Position numbers and translations under genes: made by a program
Notes under the pieces: model-generated
Database searches by the model: none
Seen by the model: the letters and a program-made list of their open reading frames with translations, nothing else
What the model was told of the DNA's origin: nothing
Origin: an uncultured Clostridia bacterium
Lineage (GTDB): Bacteria > Bacillota > Clostridia > TANB77 > CAG-508
Assembly (NCBI GenBank): GCA_934162535.1
Contig: CAKPJC010000013.1
Location: 1-47,074 of the forward strand
Direction: 5' to 3'
DNA length: 47,074 bases
Shown here: piece after piece, positions 25,072 to 34,273 of the stretch
How the letters are laid out: each line of letters begins with the position of its first letter
Position numbering within the stretch: position 1 is the first letter of the stretch

Positions 25072-26799
25072 ATGACTTTTAGTGAACAATTAAATAAATA
25101 TATAAAACAAATTGAGTGTTCTTCTAAAGACCTTGTAATTTCTTCTGGATTAACATCTTCTGTTATTAGTCGTTATCGCAGAGGAGATAGAACTCCAAGT
25201 TTAAAGAGTAAACAATTAGAACAACTTACAGATGGTTTATATAAGCTTTCTGTCACAAAAGAAATGAATATAACTAAAGAAGAAATTTATACTGCTTTAT
25301 CTGATACTTTAAATGATATTTCTATTGACTTTGAACAGTTAAGTAAAAATTTTAATAATCTTGTTACAACTTTAAATATTAATGTTGCTGAATTATCTCG
25401 CTTAAGTAGTTATGATGCCTCATTTCTTTCTAGAATTCGTACTGGTAATGGTAATCCATCACATCCTAAAGATTTTGCTACGACTGTATGTAATTTTATT
25501 ATGAAAAAGTATACATCTGATGATGATAAAAAAGCAGTTGCACTTCTTATAAATTCTACTTTAGAGGAGTTAGAAAATAATCTTAACTATTTTAATAAGC
25601 TATTTAATTGGTTTACTACTAATTCTACTCCCTCTCATAACTATATAGATGATTTTCTAACAAATTTAGATAAATTTGATTTAAATGAATATATTAAAGC
25701 TATACATTTTGATGAAATGAAAGTTCCTTTTGTTCCTTTTTATAAGGCTATATCTAAAACATATTATGGCATAGAAGAAATGAAAAAGGGTGAATTAGAC
25801 TTTTTTAAAGCTACTGTTCTTTCCAAAAATAACGATCCTATTTTTATGTGTAGCGATATGCCTATGGAAGATATGGCACAGGATATAGAGTTTGGTAAAA
25901 AGTGGATGTTTGCTATTGCAATGACTTTAAAAAAAGGTTTTCACTTAAATATTATTCACAATATTGATAGACCTTTTAATGAAATGATGTTAGGATTAGA
26001 AAGTTGGATTCCAATTTATATGACAGGACAAGTTTCTCCATATTATTTTAAAGGATTAAAAGATAATATATATTGTCATTTTAATTATGTATCTGGTACA
26101 GCTGCACTTTTTGGAGAATGTATTAATGGTCATCATAATAAAGGTAAATATACTTTAACTACTAATAAAAATGATATTTCATATTATAAAACAAAATCTG
26201 AATGTCTATTAAGTAAAGCTACTCCTCTTATGGAAATTTATAAAATAGAAAATAGAAATTCATATAGCTCTTTTATTACATCAAGTGCTAATATAAAAGG
26301 AAATCGTAGAAGAATACTATCTTCTTTGCCTATTCATACAATATCCGATGAATTGCTTATGAAAATTTTAAAACGAAATAAGGTTTCCAATGAAGATATT
26401 AAACATATACAGTTCTCAATACAGGAACAAAAGGAAATTATTGATAATACATTACAAACAGATATATTTGAAGATGAAATAGTAGAAATTTCTAAAGAAG
26501 AATTTATAAAATCTCCTCTTTCACTTTTTCTTGCTGATAGCTTTTTTGAGACTGAAATTTATTATACTTATGAAGATTATTTAGAACATTTGAAATTAAC
26601 GAAAGAATATTCTGAAAATAACACTAATTATAAATTAACTTTTAATAATCATCATATATTTAAAAATATTCAAATTTTAATTTTGGAAAAGCATTGGGTT
26701 ATGATTTCTAAAAACAAAAGTCCTTCTATTCATTTTGTGATTCATCATCCAAAATTAAGAAATGCCATTGAGAATTTTGTTCCTCCAGTAGTAGAATAA
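25072..26799 (+). CDS. Large two-HTH protein, possible regulator of the surface locus
   Basis: 575 aa from the ATG at 25072, which has GGAGG six bases upstream; an upstream frame start at 25054 lies before this site. Residues ~1-60 are an XRE-like helix-turn-helix (SSKDLVISSGLTSSVISRYRRGDRTPS). A second similar one lies at ~85-150 (LNINVAELSRLSSYDASFLSRIRTGNGNPS). The remaining ~400 residues, with GFHLNIIHNIDRPFNEMMLG, are not recognisable to me and contain no membrane helix. Two HTHs in tandem with a long effector-like C-terminus suggest a ligand-sensing regulator. It is divergent from the NPKTG/sortase locus, with an inverted repeat between. It is one of few plus-strand genes. Confidence 0.6.
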   Translation: MTFSEQLNKYIKQIECSSKDLVISSGLTSSVISRYRRGDRTPSLKSKQLEQLTDGLYKLSVTKEMNITKEEIYTALSDTLNDISIDFEQLSKNFNNLVTTLNINVAELSRLSSYDASFLSRIRTGNGNPSHPKDFATTVCNFIMKKYTSDDDKKAVALLINSTLEELENNLNYFNKLFNWFTTNSTPSHNYIDDFLTNLDKFDLNEYIKAIHFDEMKVPFVPFYKAISKTYYGIEEMKKGELDFFKATVLSKNNDPIFMCSDMPMEDMAQDIEFGKKWMFAIAMTLKKGFHLNIIHNIDRPFNEMMLGLESWIPIYMTGQVSPYYFKGLKDNIYCHFNYVSGTAALFGECINGHHNKGKYTLTTNKNDISYYKTKSECLLSKATPLMEIYKIENRNSYSSFITSSANIKGNRRRILSSLPIHTISDELLMKILKRNKVSNEDIKHIQFSIQEQKEIIDNTLQTDIFEDEIVEISKEEFIKSPLSLFLADSFFETEIYYTYEDYLEHLKLTKEYSENNTNYKLTFNNHHIFKNIQILILEKHWVMISKNKSPSIHFVIHHPKLRNAIENFVPPVVE

Positions 26800-26826
26800 A
26801 CTTAAAATATAGAGCAGATAAATTTG

Positions 26827-26998
26827 TACTGAACCCCCAAAATTGGACATTTTTTGATTAGGTACTAGGTTGCTTGGGAATGAACTCTGTATTGTACAGG
26901 GCTCATTCCTTTTAATTTGCCTTTTATCCTTTTATTATTATAATAATCTATATATTCTTTCATACCTTCTGTTCTTGGAATAATAGCCTTTCCTATCA
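26827..26998 (-). mobile_element. IS3-family remnant, transposase OrfB C-terminus and right end
   Basis: The minus strand encodes IIPRTEGMKEYIDYYNNKRI and KGKLKGMSPVQYRVHSQAT then a stop, the standard end of an IS3/IS150 OrfB transposase. It is followed by the element's terminal sequence TGTACTGAACCCCC with AAAATTGGACA. All upstream transposase sequence, including most of the DDE domain, is missing. Confidence 0.85.
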
Positions 26999-27048
26999 TA
27001 AAAGCAGATAATTATCAACTAATTATCTGCTATAAAAATTGTAATTTA
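26991..27048. repeat. 58-bp dispersed repeat, copy 1, with 12-bp hairpin
   Basis: It shares 55 of 58 bases with 46955-47012. The core is AGCAGATAATTA-tcaac-TAATTATCTGCT, a perfect hairpin. The last bases overlap the stop codon of the minus-strand membrane protein gene, so this copy also serves as its 3' end hairpin. Confidence 0.8.
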
Positions 27049-27561
27049 TTGCTTTATAGAACATTGTTCCTTTTTATTTCTAATTATAAAAAGAAATATT
27101 GGTCTTAATAATCCTAATGATAAAATATTAAATACAGTTAATATATCTCCATATTTGTTTGCACGACTCTTATATATTCTATGTGCTATCATTGTATCTA
27201 GTATAAAAGTAATTATTAAACTAATTACTAAAATAATGAATAGGACTATTTCTAATTCTTTATTGATATAAAAACGAGTCCCTAAACAAATTGCTATAAA
27301 TGATAATATACATGATATTCCACCCATTATTTTATTACCTGCTATTTTCCCTAATAAATATTTATTATAAAAAGGTATCCAAGCCGTAAAAGTATTTTTA
27401 TATCCCATATTTTTACACATACACATGATTGAAATGCCCTGAAAGGTATAACTCATTATTATATACAATATAACTGCTACAAATATAGCAATAAAGAATA
27501 AGTATATAAATGATAATATACTCATAAGGACTACTACACTAAATCCTCCCATAACATTCAC
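27046..27561 (-). CDS. Four-pass membrane protein (DUF5684-like)
   Basis: 171 aa, with four to five hydrophobic segments and a central loop GYKNTFTAWIPFYNKYLLGKIAG. The WIPFYNKY-lgkiag pattern is common in small Firmicutes membrane proteins of unknown function. The gene stands alone, next to element debris, and ends in the 58-bp repeat hairpin. Confidence 0.65.
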   Translation of the reverse strand: MNVMGGFSVVVLMSILSFIYLFFIAIFVAVILYIIMSYTFQGISIMCMCKNMGYKNTFTAWIPFYNKYLLGKIAGNKIMGGISCILSFIAICLGTRFYINKELEIVLFIILVISLIITFILDTMIAHRIYKSRANKYGDILTVFNILSLGLLRPIFLFIIRNKKEQCSIKQ

Positions 27562-27871
27562 TTCCTCTACAAATTACTATTTTATATTATATATTATTTT
27601 TATAATATTGAACTCTAGTTAAGTTACAACCAACCAATAAATGTGATGATTGTTGAAAATTGTATTAAAATCATAAGCTATTGCTCTTTTTTCTTGGTAT
27701 CTAATACTATCCTAATCATAATATTTACTCCGTTCTTTTTTTACTTTTGACATTATTATAGCATTAAATATCTTTTTTGTCAGTAGTTCATTGACATTAT
27801 CGACATTTTTTGATGAATTATGTTTATTAGAATACAAAAGATTGTATTTTGGGGAAATGAGGATTTTTTGT

Positions 27872-28030
27872 ATGAAGAAAGCAGAATTAGTAGAAGCAAT
27901 GATTGCTAAAACAGATTATTCAAAAAAAGCTACAACAGAATCTTTAAATGCTTTCATCTCTGTTGTTTCTGAAACTCTAAAAGCTGATGATAAAATTCAA
28001 TTAGTTGGATTTATTAAAAACTTAGTTTGA
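27872..28030 (+). pseudogene. HU DNA-binding protein, truncated
   Basis: The ATG at 27872 has a purine-rich site before it. The first ~45 codons are typical HU: MKKAELVEAMIAKTDYSKKA, then SLNAFISVVSETLKADDKIQLVGF. The frame then ends as IKNLV instead of reaching GTFEVR and the DNA-clamping arm. Intact HU has about 90 residues, so half the gene is missing. The break coincides with the edge of a metK remnant on the other strand (see there). Confidence 0.85.
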
Positions 28031-28422
28031 TAATCTATCATATCATCATCTATTGTTGTTTTTATTACTTTTTCTATAATGTCATTTTCTAACTCTTCTA
28101 TTGATATATTTTCATTATGTTGTGTTGAAATTAATATAGTATCAATCCTAAATGGAAAATCATTTATATATTCTACTGTTACTTGTACTTTATCTTCAAT
28201 ACTTCTCTTGTTATACTTTCTATATCTATTGTAGCATTTGTTGTTATTTGACCTGCAATATTAACTTGTCCATTTGATATAAATGTCTCAACAGCTACTC
28301 TTGATTCACTATCTTGTTCTTAACAAGCATCTAAAATACTATCAGAAATTAAATCGCATACCTTATCTGGATGCCCTTCTGTTACACTTTCTGATGTAAA
28401 AAAAATATCGTTTATAATTCAT
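28016..28422 (-). pseudogene. metK: S-adenosylmethionine synthetase, decayed
   Basis: Read across frames on the minus strand: FFTSESVTEGHPDKVCDLIS, DSILDAC-stop-EQDSESRVAVETF, ISNGQVNIAGQITTNA, then after a deletion of about 100 residues KVQVTVEYINDFPFRIDTIL, ISTQHNENISIEELENDIIE, KVIKTTIDDDMIDYQTKFLI, NPTN. An in-frame stop, two frameshifts and the missing middle and end make it nonfunctional. MetK is essential in nearly all bacteria, so a good copy must exist elsewhere. It meets the HU fragment at 28016-28024. Confidence 0.88.
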
Positions 28423-28474
28423 TTTAAATCTTCCTTTCTTTCACACTACAATCGATTCTGTGGCTTTTAAAATA

Positions 28475-28669
28475 CTAGTATGGGATACTATCCCAATTAA
28501 ATTCTTTCATTCTATATTTTTTTACTTCTCTTGTATAAATCATAAATACCTTTTCTTTACTAAATTTTGTAAGATATTTAAAAAAAGATAATAACTCTTG
28601 TATTATCTTCTGCTTATATTTAGTTCCTATATCTGAATATTCCAAATATTCATTGCCACCACATACCAC
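28475..28669 (-). CDS. Short ORF, not recognised
   Basis: 64 codons (MVCGGNEYLEYSDIGTKYKQ at the start, NWDSIPY at the end). It lies in the debris region between the metK remnant and rlmD. No family is recognised and no clear ribosome binding site is seen; it may be a gene fragment. Confidence 0.25.
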   Translation of the reverse strand: MVCGGNEYLEYSDIGTKYKQKIIQELLSFFKYLTKFSKEKVFMIYTREVKKYRMKEFNWDSIPY

Positions 28670-28783
28670 CTTGTGATTTAAGACCTTTATTTTTTTTAAT
28701 TTTTTACTATTTTTTATAAATTTTTATTATTTTTTCAAAAACTTTATTTTTAAAAAAGTGAGTGTTATCAACACTTTCAAAGA

Positions 28784-30154
28784 TTACTTAAGACATAGCA
28801 ACGAAACGCATTCAACGTGGCTTGTCCAAGGGAACATATCCACAGGAATAATCTTCTCTATATTATATTCATCCTCAAAAAATTTCAAATCTCTAATAAG
28901 AGTTGCTGGGTTGCAACTAATATAAACGATTTTCTTCGGTTTGATTTTTATAACATTATTTATACTATTTTTTTCAAGTCCTTTTCTTGGAGGATCAAAC
29001 ATAACAACATCAGCAGTAATATTCTTTTTATTAATTAAATCATCTAAAATGATTTCTACATCGCCTGCATAAAATTCAGCATTTCTAACATTATTTGCAA
29101 TTGCATTCTCTCTTGCCATGTCAACAGCTTCTTTTACTATTTCAACACCATATACCTTTTTTGCATATTTTGACATAAATAATGAAATTGTACCAATCCC
29201 ACAATATAAATCAAAAAACGTATCTTTCTTTGTTATTCCAGCCATTTTAACACCTAATTCATATAGTTTTTCTGCTTGAATTGGATTTACTTGATAAAAT
29301 GATAATGGTGATATTTTAAATTTATATTCTCCTAAAATATCTTCTATATATCCATTTCCATAAATAGTTATATTTTCTGTTCCAAGTATGACATTTGTAT
29401 TTTTAGTATTAATATTTTTTACAATTGATTTTATTTCAGGGAATTCATTAATAAGTTTTCTTACTAGTTCTTCTTCCTTCGGTAGTGTTCTTCCATTAAT
29501 TACCAACACGCACATAACCTCGTTTGTCTTAAATCCTACTTTTGTTACAATGTGTCTAAATAAACCTTTTCCTGTTTTTTCGTTATATACTGATATATTA
29601 TTAGCTTTTATAAATTTCAAAACATATTTTGCAATTTTTTGTGATATTTTATTTTGTATTAAACAATTATCAAATTCTACAACTTCATGTGTCCTATTGG
29701 CAAAAACTCCTATTGTAGGTTCCCCACTCTTTGATATTCCTAAAGGGTATTGTGCTTTATTTCTATAATAATATGGTTTTTCCATACCGACTGTTTCTTG
29801 TACCTCTACAGCTTCATTTAGTCCTTTATTTACCAAGTTTTGCACATTTTTTTGTTTTATTTTTAATGTTTCTTCATATTTTATATGTCTAAGATTACAT
29901 CCTCCACATCTTTTATATGCGCTACAATCTGATATTTGTCTTAATTCTGATTTTTTCAGTATTTCTAATATTTTTCCATATGCATATGATGATAAAACTT
30001 TCACTATTAAAATTTTTATTTTTTCTCCTTTTATTGCATTTGGTATAAATATCGTAAAATCGTTGATTTTTGCAATTCCTTCTCCTTCATACCCATTATC
30101 TATTATATCTACAATATATTCCTGATTCTTTTTTATTTCCATTATTTTCCCCAT
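28784..30154 (-). CDS. rlmD: 23S rRNA (uracil-C5)-methyltransferase, RlmD/RlmCD type
   Basis: 456 aa. An N-terminal TRAM domain (residues ~8-65) is followed by an iron-sulfur motif CSAYKRCGGC with a later cysteine, and then the SAM-binding domain: FFDLYCGIGTISLFMS, VYGVEIVKEAVDMAREN, DPPRKGLEKN. The catalytic cysteine is in YISCNPATLIRDL. The enzyme makes 5-methyluridine in 23S rRNA. An alternative start at 30142 is possible. It begins six bases after the Nudix gene. RlmD and RlmCD types cannot be told apart here. Confidence 0.93.
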   Translation of the reverse strand: MGKIMEIKKNQEYIVDIIDNGYEGEGIAKINDFTIFIPNAIKGEKIKILIVKVLSSYAYGKILEILKKSELRQISDCSAYKRCGGCNLRHIKYEETLKIKQKNVQNLVNKGLNEAVEVQETVGMEKPYYYRNKAQYPLGISKSGEPTIGVFANRTHEVVEFDNCLIQNKISQKIAKYVLKFIKANNISVYNEKTGKGLFRHIVTKVGFKTNEVMCVLVINGRTLPKEEELVRKLINEFPEIKSIVKNINTKNTNVILGTENITIYGNGYIEDILGEYKFKISPLSFYQVNPIQAEKLYELGVKMAGITKKDTFFDLYCGIGTISLFMSKYAKKVYGVEIVKEAVDMARENAIANNVRNAEFYAGDVEIILDDLINKKNITADVVMFDPPRKGLEKNSINNVIKIKPKKIVYISCNPATLIRDLKFFEDEYNIEKIIPVDMFPWTSHVECVSLLCLK

Positions 30155-30159
30155 TTAAG

Positions 30160-30675
30160 CTATATACTCCATTCTAAACATTTTTTATAATCTTCTTTTG
30201 TAAAATCTATCGTAGGTACAATTTCTTTTCTCTTAATCATTTTTTCAAATTCATCTATTGTAACCCATTTTGACTCTTCTACTTCTCCATCTGTAAAACG
30301 CAAATCTTTAATATCTACATCTTTTCTAAACACCCATATATCTTTAAAATCTTTTGCATGATCATCTCTTAATGTTCTATAAAAATTTGCATCTTTTTCA
30401 TTAAAATCAAGTCCCAATTCTTCTCTTAATTCTCTTAGTATTGCTTGTAAACTATTCTCGCCTTTTATACAAGATCCTCCTGTACCTTCCCACATACTTG
30501 GATATTTATTCTTAAACTTTGAACGCTTATTTAATAATATTTCCTCTTTAGAATTTATGATAATAGCTTCTACTACTAAATGATACTCTCCTTCGTTTAA
30601 TTTTTCATCACTATGTCTATCAATTACTTTTCCTGTATAATTTCTATTAACATCATATACATCCCATAATTCCAT
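30160..30675 (-). CDS. Nudix hydrolase, IPP-isomerase-like
   Basis: 171 aa. The Nudix box is complete: GGSCIKGENSLQAILRELREELG. The start ELWDVYDVNRNYTGKVIDR resembles the Nudix subgroup related to isopentenyl-diphosphate isomerase and YfcD-type hydrolases. Substrate unknown. It is followed after six bases by rlmD. Confidence 0.88.
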   Translation of the reverse strand: MELWDVYDVNRNYTGKVIDRHSDEKLNEGEYHLVVEAIIINSKEEILLNKRSKFKNKYPSMWEGTGGSCIKGENSLQAILRELREELGLDFNEKDANFYRTLRDDHAKDFKDIWVFRKDVDIKDLRFTDGEVEESKWVTIDEFEKMIKRKEIVPTIDFTKEDYKKCLEWSI

Positions 30676-30844
30676 TACTATTTACCTCTTTTTTTACTAT
30701 AATTACTCTTTTTATGTCTTTGCATTTTATCTAATTTTTTTGTTATATCATTTTTCGTTATTTTCATATTCTTGACTTCCGTATTATTTTACAATATTAT
30801 GTGATTTTTGTAAAGTAAACAACTCTACTTTCAGGAGAGTAAAT

Positions 30845-30980
30845 TTGCATCTTATGTCAATTTATGATATACTATGTTTGTTATTTGTGAGTATAGTAAA
30901 TTAAAATAAATATACTGAATATCTGGCAAAACCACGTTTGTGGATTGTCATTTTCTATATTCATTATGCACAAATATTTA
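30845..30980 (+). ncRNA. Candidate small RNA: promoter and long nested hairpin
   Basis: A plus-strand promoter TTGCAT (30845-30850), 17-base spacer, TATACT (30868-30873) is followed by nested inverted repeats: TAAATAT/ATATTTA (30907-30913, 30974-30980), GAATAT/ATATTC, GGCAA/TTGTC and CCAC/GTGG around a GTTT loop. No ORF covers it. The region 30676-31050 has no other recognisable content apart from the tRNA terminator. It could also be the footprint of a small mobile repeat. Confidence 0.35.
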
Positions 30981-30993
30981 AGAAAGGGCAAAA

Positions 30994-31017
30994 AAATCAA
31001 CCTTTTACAGTTGATTT
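30994..31017 (-). terminator. Terminator of the tRNA-Leu gene
   Basis: AAATCAAC (31017-31010) pairs with GTTGATTT (31001-30994), followed by T4, about 35 bases after the tRNA 3' end. Confidence 0.75.
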
Positions 31018-31051
31018 ATTGGTTTTCGTCTGGTGCGACGATTTAATCTTA

Positions 31052-31135
31052 TGGTGCGGATGAGAGGACTTGAACCTCCACGTCGTTGACACTGGTTCCT
31101 AAGACCAGCGCGTCTGCCAGTTCCGCCACATCCGC
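31052..31135 (-). tRNA. tRNA-Leu(UAG)
   Basis: Complete cloverleaf with acceptor stem GCGGATG/CATCCGC and encoded CCA end (31054-31052). The anticodon stem CTGGT/ACCAG holds loop CTTAGGA, giving anticodon TAG (CUA codons). It has a long variable arm, as expected for leucine. Confidence 0.95.
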
Positions 31136-31262
31136 ATATCGAATTGACAATTTATATATTATCACATTCATAAAATGTTGTCAATATATTTTCTCAAAAT
31201 TTTTCAAATTTATTGTGAATAAATTACAAATTGCAATTCATAATTATTACATTAGGCTATCA

Positions 31263-31451
31263 TTAAGCACACATTATTATTATTCCTCCACAAATACTTA
31301 ATATAGTTCCGAGTATTTTAGCTTTCTTACTATAATCATTTTGATTTTCATTTCTAAAATATTCTTTCACAAGGACCCTTGCATCATATACAAGAATAAC
31401 TCCTAAAAGAATAATTATTGCACCCAACAATTTAACAATTATATGTAACAT
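31263..31451 (-). CDS. Small two-helix membrane protein
   Basis: 62 aa. Two hydrophobic helices (about residues 4-24 and 44-61) are separated by a charged loop ARVLVKEYFRNENQNDYSKK. It lies 14 bases after the recG stop and is likely on the same transcript. No function known. Confidence 0.6.
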   Translation of the reverse strand: MLHIIVKLLGAIIILLGVILVYDARVLVKEYFRNENQNDYSKKAKILGTILSICGGIIIMCA

Positions 31452-31465
31452 ATTATCAACATCCT

Positions 31466-33511
31466 TTACATTTCTATTTTTGAACCAAACTTATCCTTAA
31501 CTAGTTCATTTAATTTTTTATTTACTTCATTCTCTAATAGTGGGTCATCTTCCATTATATTTATTGCTAATCTTTGAACCTTTTTCAGTGTTCCAATATC
31601 TTCAAATAAATTTGCTATCTTAAACTCCGGAAGTCCATGTTGCTCTGTTCCAAAAAAATCTCCAGAGCCTCTTAGCTCTAAATCTTTTTCTGATATTATA
31701 AATCCGTCATTTGTATCACACATTACTTTCATTCTTTGTCTAACAGTTTCTCCATTTCCCTCATATTTTAATATGCAATATGATTGATATTCTCCTCTAC
31801 CAACTCTACCTCTTAATTGATGTAGTTGTGCTAATCCGAATCTTTCTGCATTTTCTATAACCATTATACTAGCATTTGGAACATTTACTCCTACTTCTAT
31901 TACTGTTGTTGCAATTAATATTTGAATTTCTCCATTATTGAATTTCTGCATTATTTCGTCTTTTTCTTTTGCCTTCATTTTTCCATGTAAATATTCTACA
32001 CTATACTCTCTAAATGTTTCTTTTTTGTACTTTTCTGCCAATTCTATAACAGATTTTAGATCCATTTCTTCATTTTCTTCTACAAGAGGACATACAATAT
32101 ATGCTTGCCTACCTTCATTAATTTGTTTCCTTATAAATGCATTTACTCTTTCCTCCATATTTTTTCTGACAGCATATGTTTCAATTTTCTTCCTATTTGG
32201 AGGTAGTTCATCAATTTTTGATATATCTAGGTCTCCATACAGTATTAGTGCTAGTGTTCTTGGTATCGGAGTTGCTGACATAGCTATAACATCTGGTCTT
32301 TCACCTTTTGAAGCAATTTTTCCACGTTGTTTTACTCCAAACCTGTGTTGCTCATCTGTTACTACTAATCCTAAATTTTTAAATATAACATTTTCTTCTA
32401 AAATTGCATGTGTTCCTATTAATATATCTATTTCCCCTGCTTGTAATTTATGTAATATTTCTTCTTTTTTCTTTTTAGTTATGCTTGATATTAATAATTC
32501 ACATCTTATACTAAATTTATCTAATATTTGTTTAAATCCTTCAAGATGCTGACTTGCAAGAATAGCTGTTGGAGCCATTATTGTTGCTTGATAACCTGAC
32601 TTCACTGCTTTATATGCTGAAATCATTGCTACAACAGTTTTACCTGAACCAACATCTCCTTGTAGAAGTCTATTCATTGATTTATTGCTTTCCATATCAT
32701 TATCTATTTCTTCAAGAACTCTTAATTGTGCTTTTGTTAGCTTAAATGGCAATTCATTTATTACATCTGACATCTTTGCGTTTTTGTCAAATTGGATTCC
32801 GTTTGTATTATGTTCATAATTGTTTTTTAATTTCAATAATGCTAACTGCATTGTTAGTAATTCTTCAAAAACAAGTCTTTCTCTTGCCTTATTAAAATCT
32901 GAAAGTTCAACAGGGAAGTGTATTCTTTCTATTGTACTGTTTATATCCCATAGTTTATTTTCTTTTATTATATATTCTGGTAATGTTTCTGGTAATAATC
33001 CCCTTACTTCTGCTAATCCATTTTCCATTATTTTTCTTAATGTGCTTTGTTTTAATTCATATGTTAATGGATAAATCGGAATAATTCTTCCAGTATTCTT
33101 ACTTTGGTCTATTTCATCATATACTGGTGAATTCATTTCTAATCTTCCATTTTTATTTGATATTTTGCCAAAAAATCTATACATTCTACCAGCTTGAAAT
33201 TTGTCTCTTAAATATCCTTGATTAAACCAAGTTATATAACATGTTCCTGTTTGATCTTTTACAATAAGTCTGCTTATTGTCATTCTTCCTTTGTGCATTT
33301 CATTTATTCTTCCTGTTGCCATTGCTTCTATTAAAACTTCTTCTCCATCAACACACTCATATAAGTTTTTAGGCTTACTTCTGTCTTCATAATCTCTTGG
33401 AAAATATGTTATTAAATCTTTTAATGTGTATATATTTAGTTTGTTTAATAGTTTTACTCTATTAGGACCTACTGTTTTTACATATTTTACATCTTTATTT
33501 AAGTCTAACAC
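31466..33511 (-). CDS. recG: ATP-dependent DNA helicase RecG
   Basis: 681 aa from a GTG at 33511, which has GGAGG seven bases before it; the frame upstream to 33538 overlaps the previous gene and is not needed. The N-terminal wedge/OB domain (residues ~55-150) is followed by helicase motifs I (LLQGDVGSGKTVVA), II (TDEQHRFG), III (SATPIPRT), V (ATTVIEVGVNVPNA) and VI (QLRGRVGRG). It reverses stalled replication forks and branch-migrates Holliday junctions. Length and motifs are complete. Confidence 0.95.
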   Translation of the reverse strand: MLDLNKDVKYVKTVGPNRVKLLNKLNIYTLKDLITYFPRDYEDRSKPKNLYECVDGEEVLIEAMATGRINEMHKGRMTISRLIVKDQTGTCYITWFNQGYLRDKFQAGRMYRFFGKISNKNGRLEMNSPVYDEIDQSKNTGRIIPIYPLTYELKQSTLRKIMENGLAEVRGLLPETLPEYIIKENKLWDINSTIERIHFPVELSDFNKARERLVFEELLTMQLALLKLKNNYEHNTNGIQFDKNAKMSDVINELPFKLTKAQLRVLEEIDNDMESNKSMNRLLQGDVGSGKTVVAMISAYKAVKSGYQATIMAPTAILASQHLEGFKQILDKFSIRCELLISSITKKKKEEILHKLQAGEIDILIGTHAILEENVIFKNLGLVVTDEQHRFGVKQRGKIASKGERPDVIAMSATPIPRTLALILYGDLDISKIDELPPNRKKIETYAVRKNMEERVNAFIRKQINEGRQAYIVCPLVEENEEMDLKSVIELAEKYKKETFREYSVEYLHGKMKAKEKDEIMQKFNNGEIQILIATTVIEVGVNVPNASIMVIENAERFGLAQLHQLRGRVGRGEYQSYCILKYEGNGETVRQRMKVMCDTNDGFIISEKDLELRGSGDFFGTEQHGLPEFKIANLFEDIGTLKKVQRLAINIMEDDPLLENEVNKKLNELVKDKFGSKIEM

Positions 33512-33527
33512 ATCTTTTCCTCCTTTT

Positions 33528-34241
33528 TTATGTATCAATCTTTATTAAGTCAAAGTTTACTCCATCTGCACTAACAAGTTTAAATATTATTCCGTCATAT
33601 TCTCCTTCAATCGCATCATGTATTGAGGCTCCATGTAAGTGTCCATAATAACATCTTTTTACATTATATTTTTTCATCAAGTTTATAAATTCCATTTCTT
33701 GATTTGTGTTTATTTTTGCCTTGGTAATTGGAGGATAATGCATAAATACTATTATTTCTTTATCTTTTCCATAATTCTTTACTCCATCTTCTAATGATAA
33801 CTGTAACCTAATTAATTCTCTATTTAATATCTTTTGGTCTGTTTCAATGTCGTCTCCTATGCTCCATCCTCTTGTTCCACACAATATTTTGTTTTCTATT
33901 TCAAAACTGTTATTGTAAAGAAATTCTATATTTAAAAAATTATTTTCTAGTAAAAACTTTTTCATATTTGTTACTGTTGTCCACCAATAATCATGATTAC
34001 CTTTTAGCATTATCTTTTTACCTGGCAAGTTATTTAGATATTCAAAATCCATTTTAGCATCTTCTAAATATGTTGCCCAAGAAAAGTCGCCTGGCAATAT
34101 AACAGCATCTTCTTCTTTTACTTTATTTATCCAATTTTCTTTTATTTTTTCTTCATGTCCAAGCCAATTATCTCCGAATATATCCATTGGTTTGTGTTGA
34201 TTAAATGATAAATGTAAATCTGCTATTGTATATATTGACAT
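33528..34241 (-). CDS. Calcineurin-like metallophosphoesterase
   Basis: 237 aa. Metal-binding motifs are complete: DLHLS, GDFSWATY, KGNHDYWW, MHYPP and YGHLHG. This short family is widespread in Firmicutes. The substrate is unknown. Its stop lies 16 bases before the recG start; the two are co-directional and may share a transcript. It begins about 30 bases after tsaD. Confidence 0.88.
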   Translation of the reverse strand: MSIYTIADLHLSFNQHKPMDIFGDNWLGHEEKIKENWINKVKEEDAVILPGDFSWATYLEDAKMDFEYLNNLPGKKIMLKGNHDYWWTTVTNMKKFLLENNFLNIEFLYNNSFEIENKILCGTRGWSIGDDIETDQKILNRELIRLQLSLEDGVKNYGKDKEIIVFMHYPPITKAKINTNQEMEFINLMKKYNVKRCYYGHLHGASIHDAIEGEYDGIIFKLVSADGVNFDLIKIDT

Positions 34242-34273
34242 TTATCCCCCCTCCTTTCCCATTGTTATTTAGT

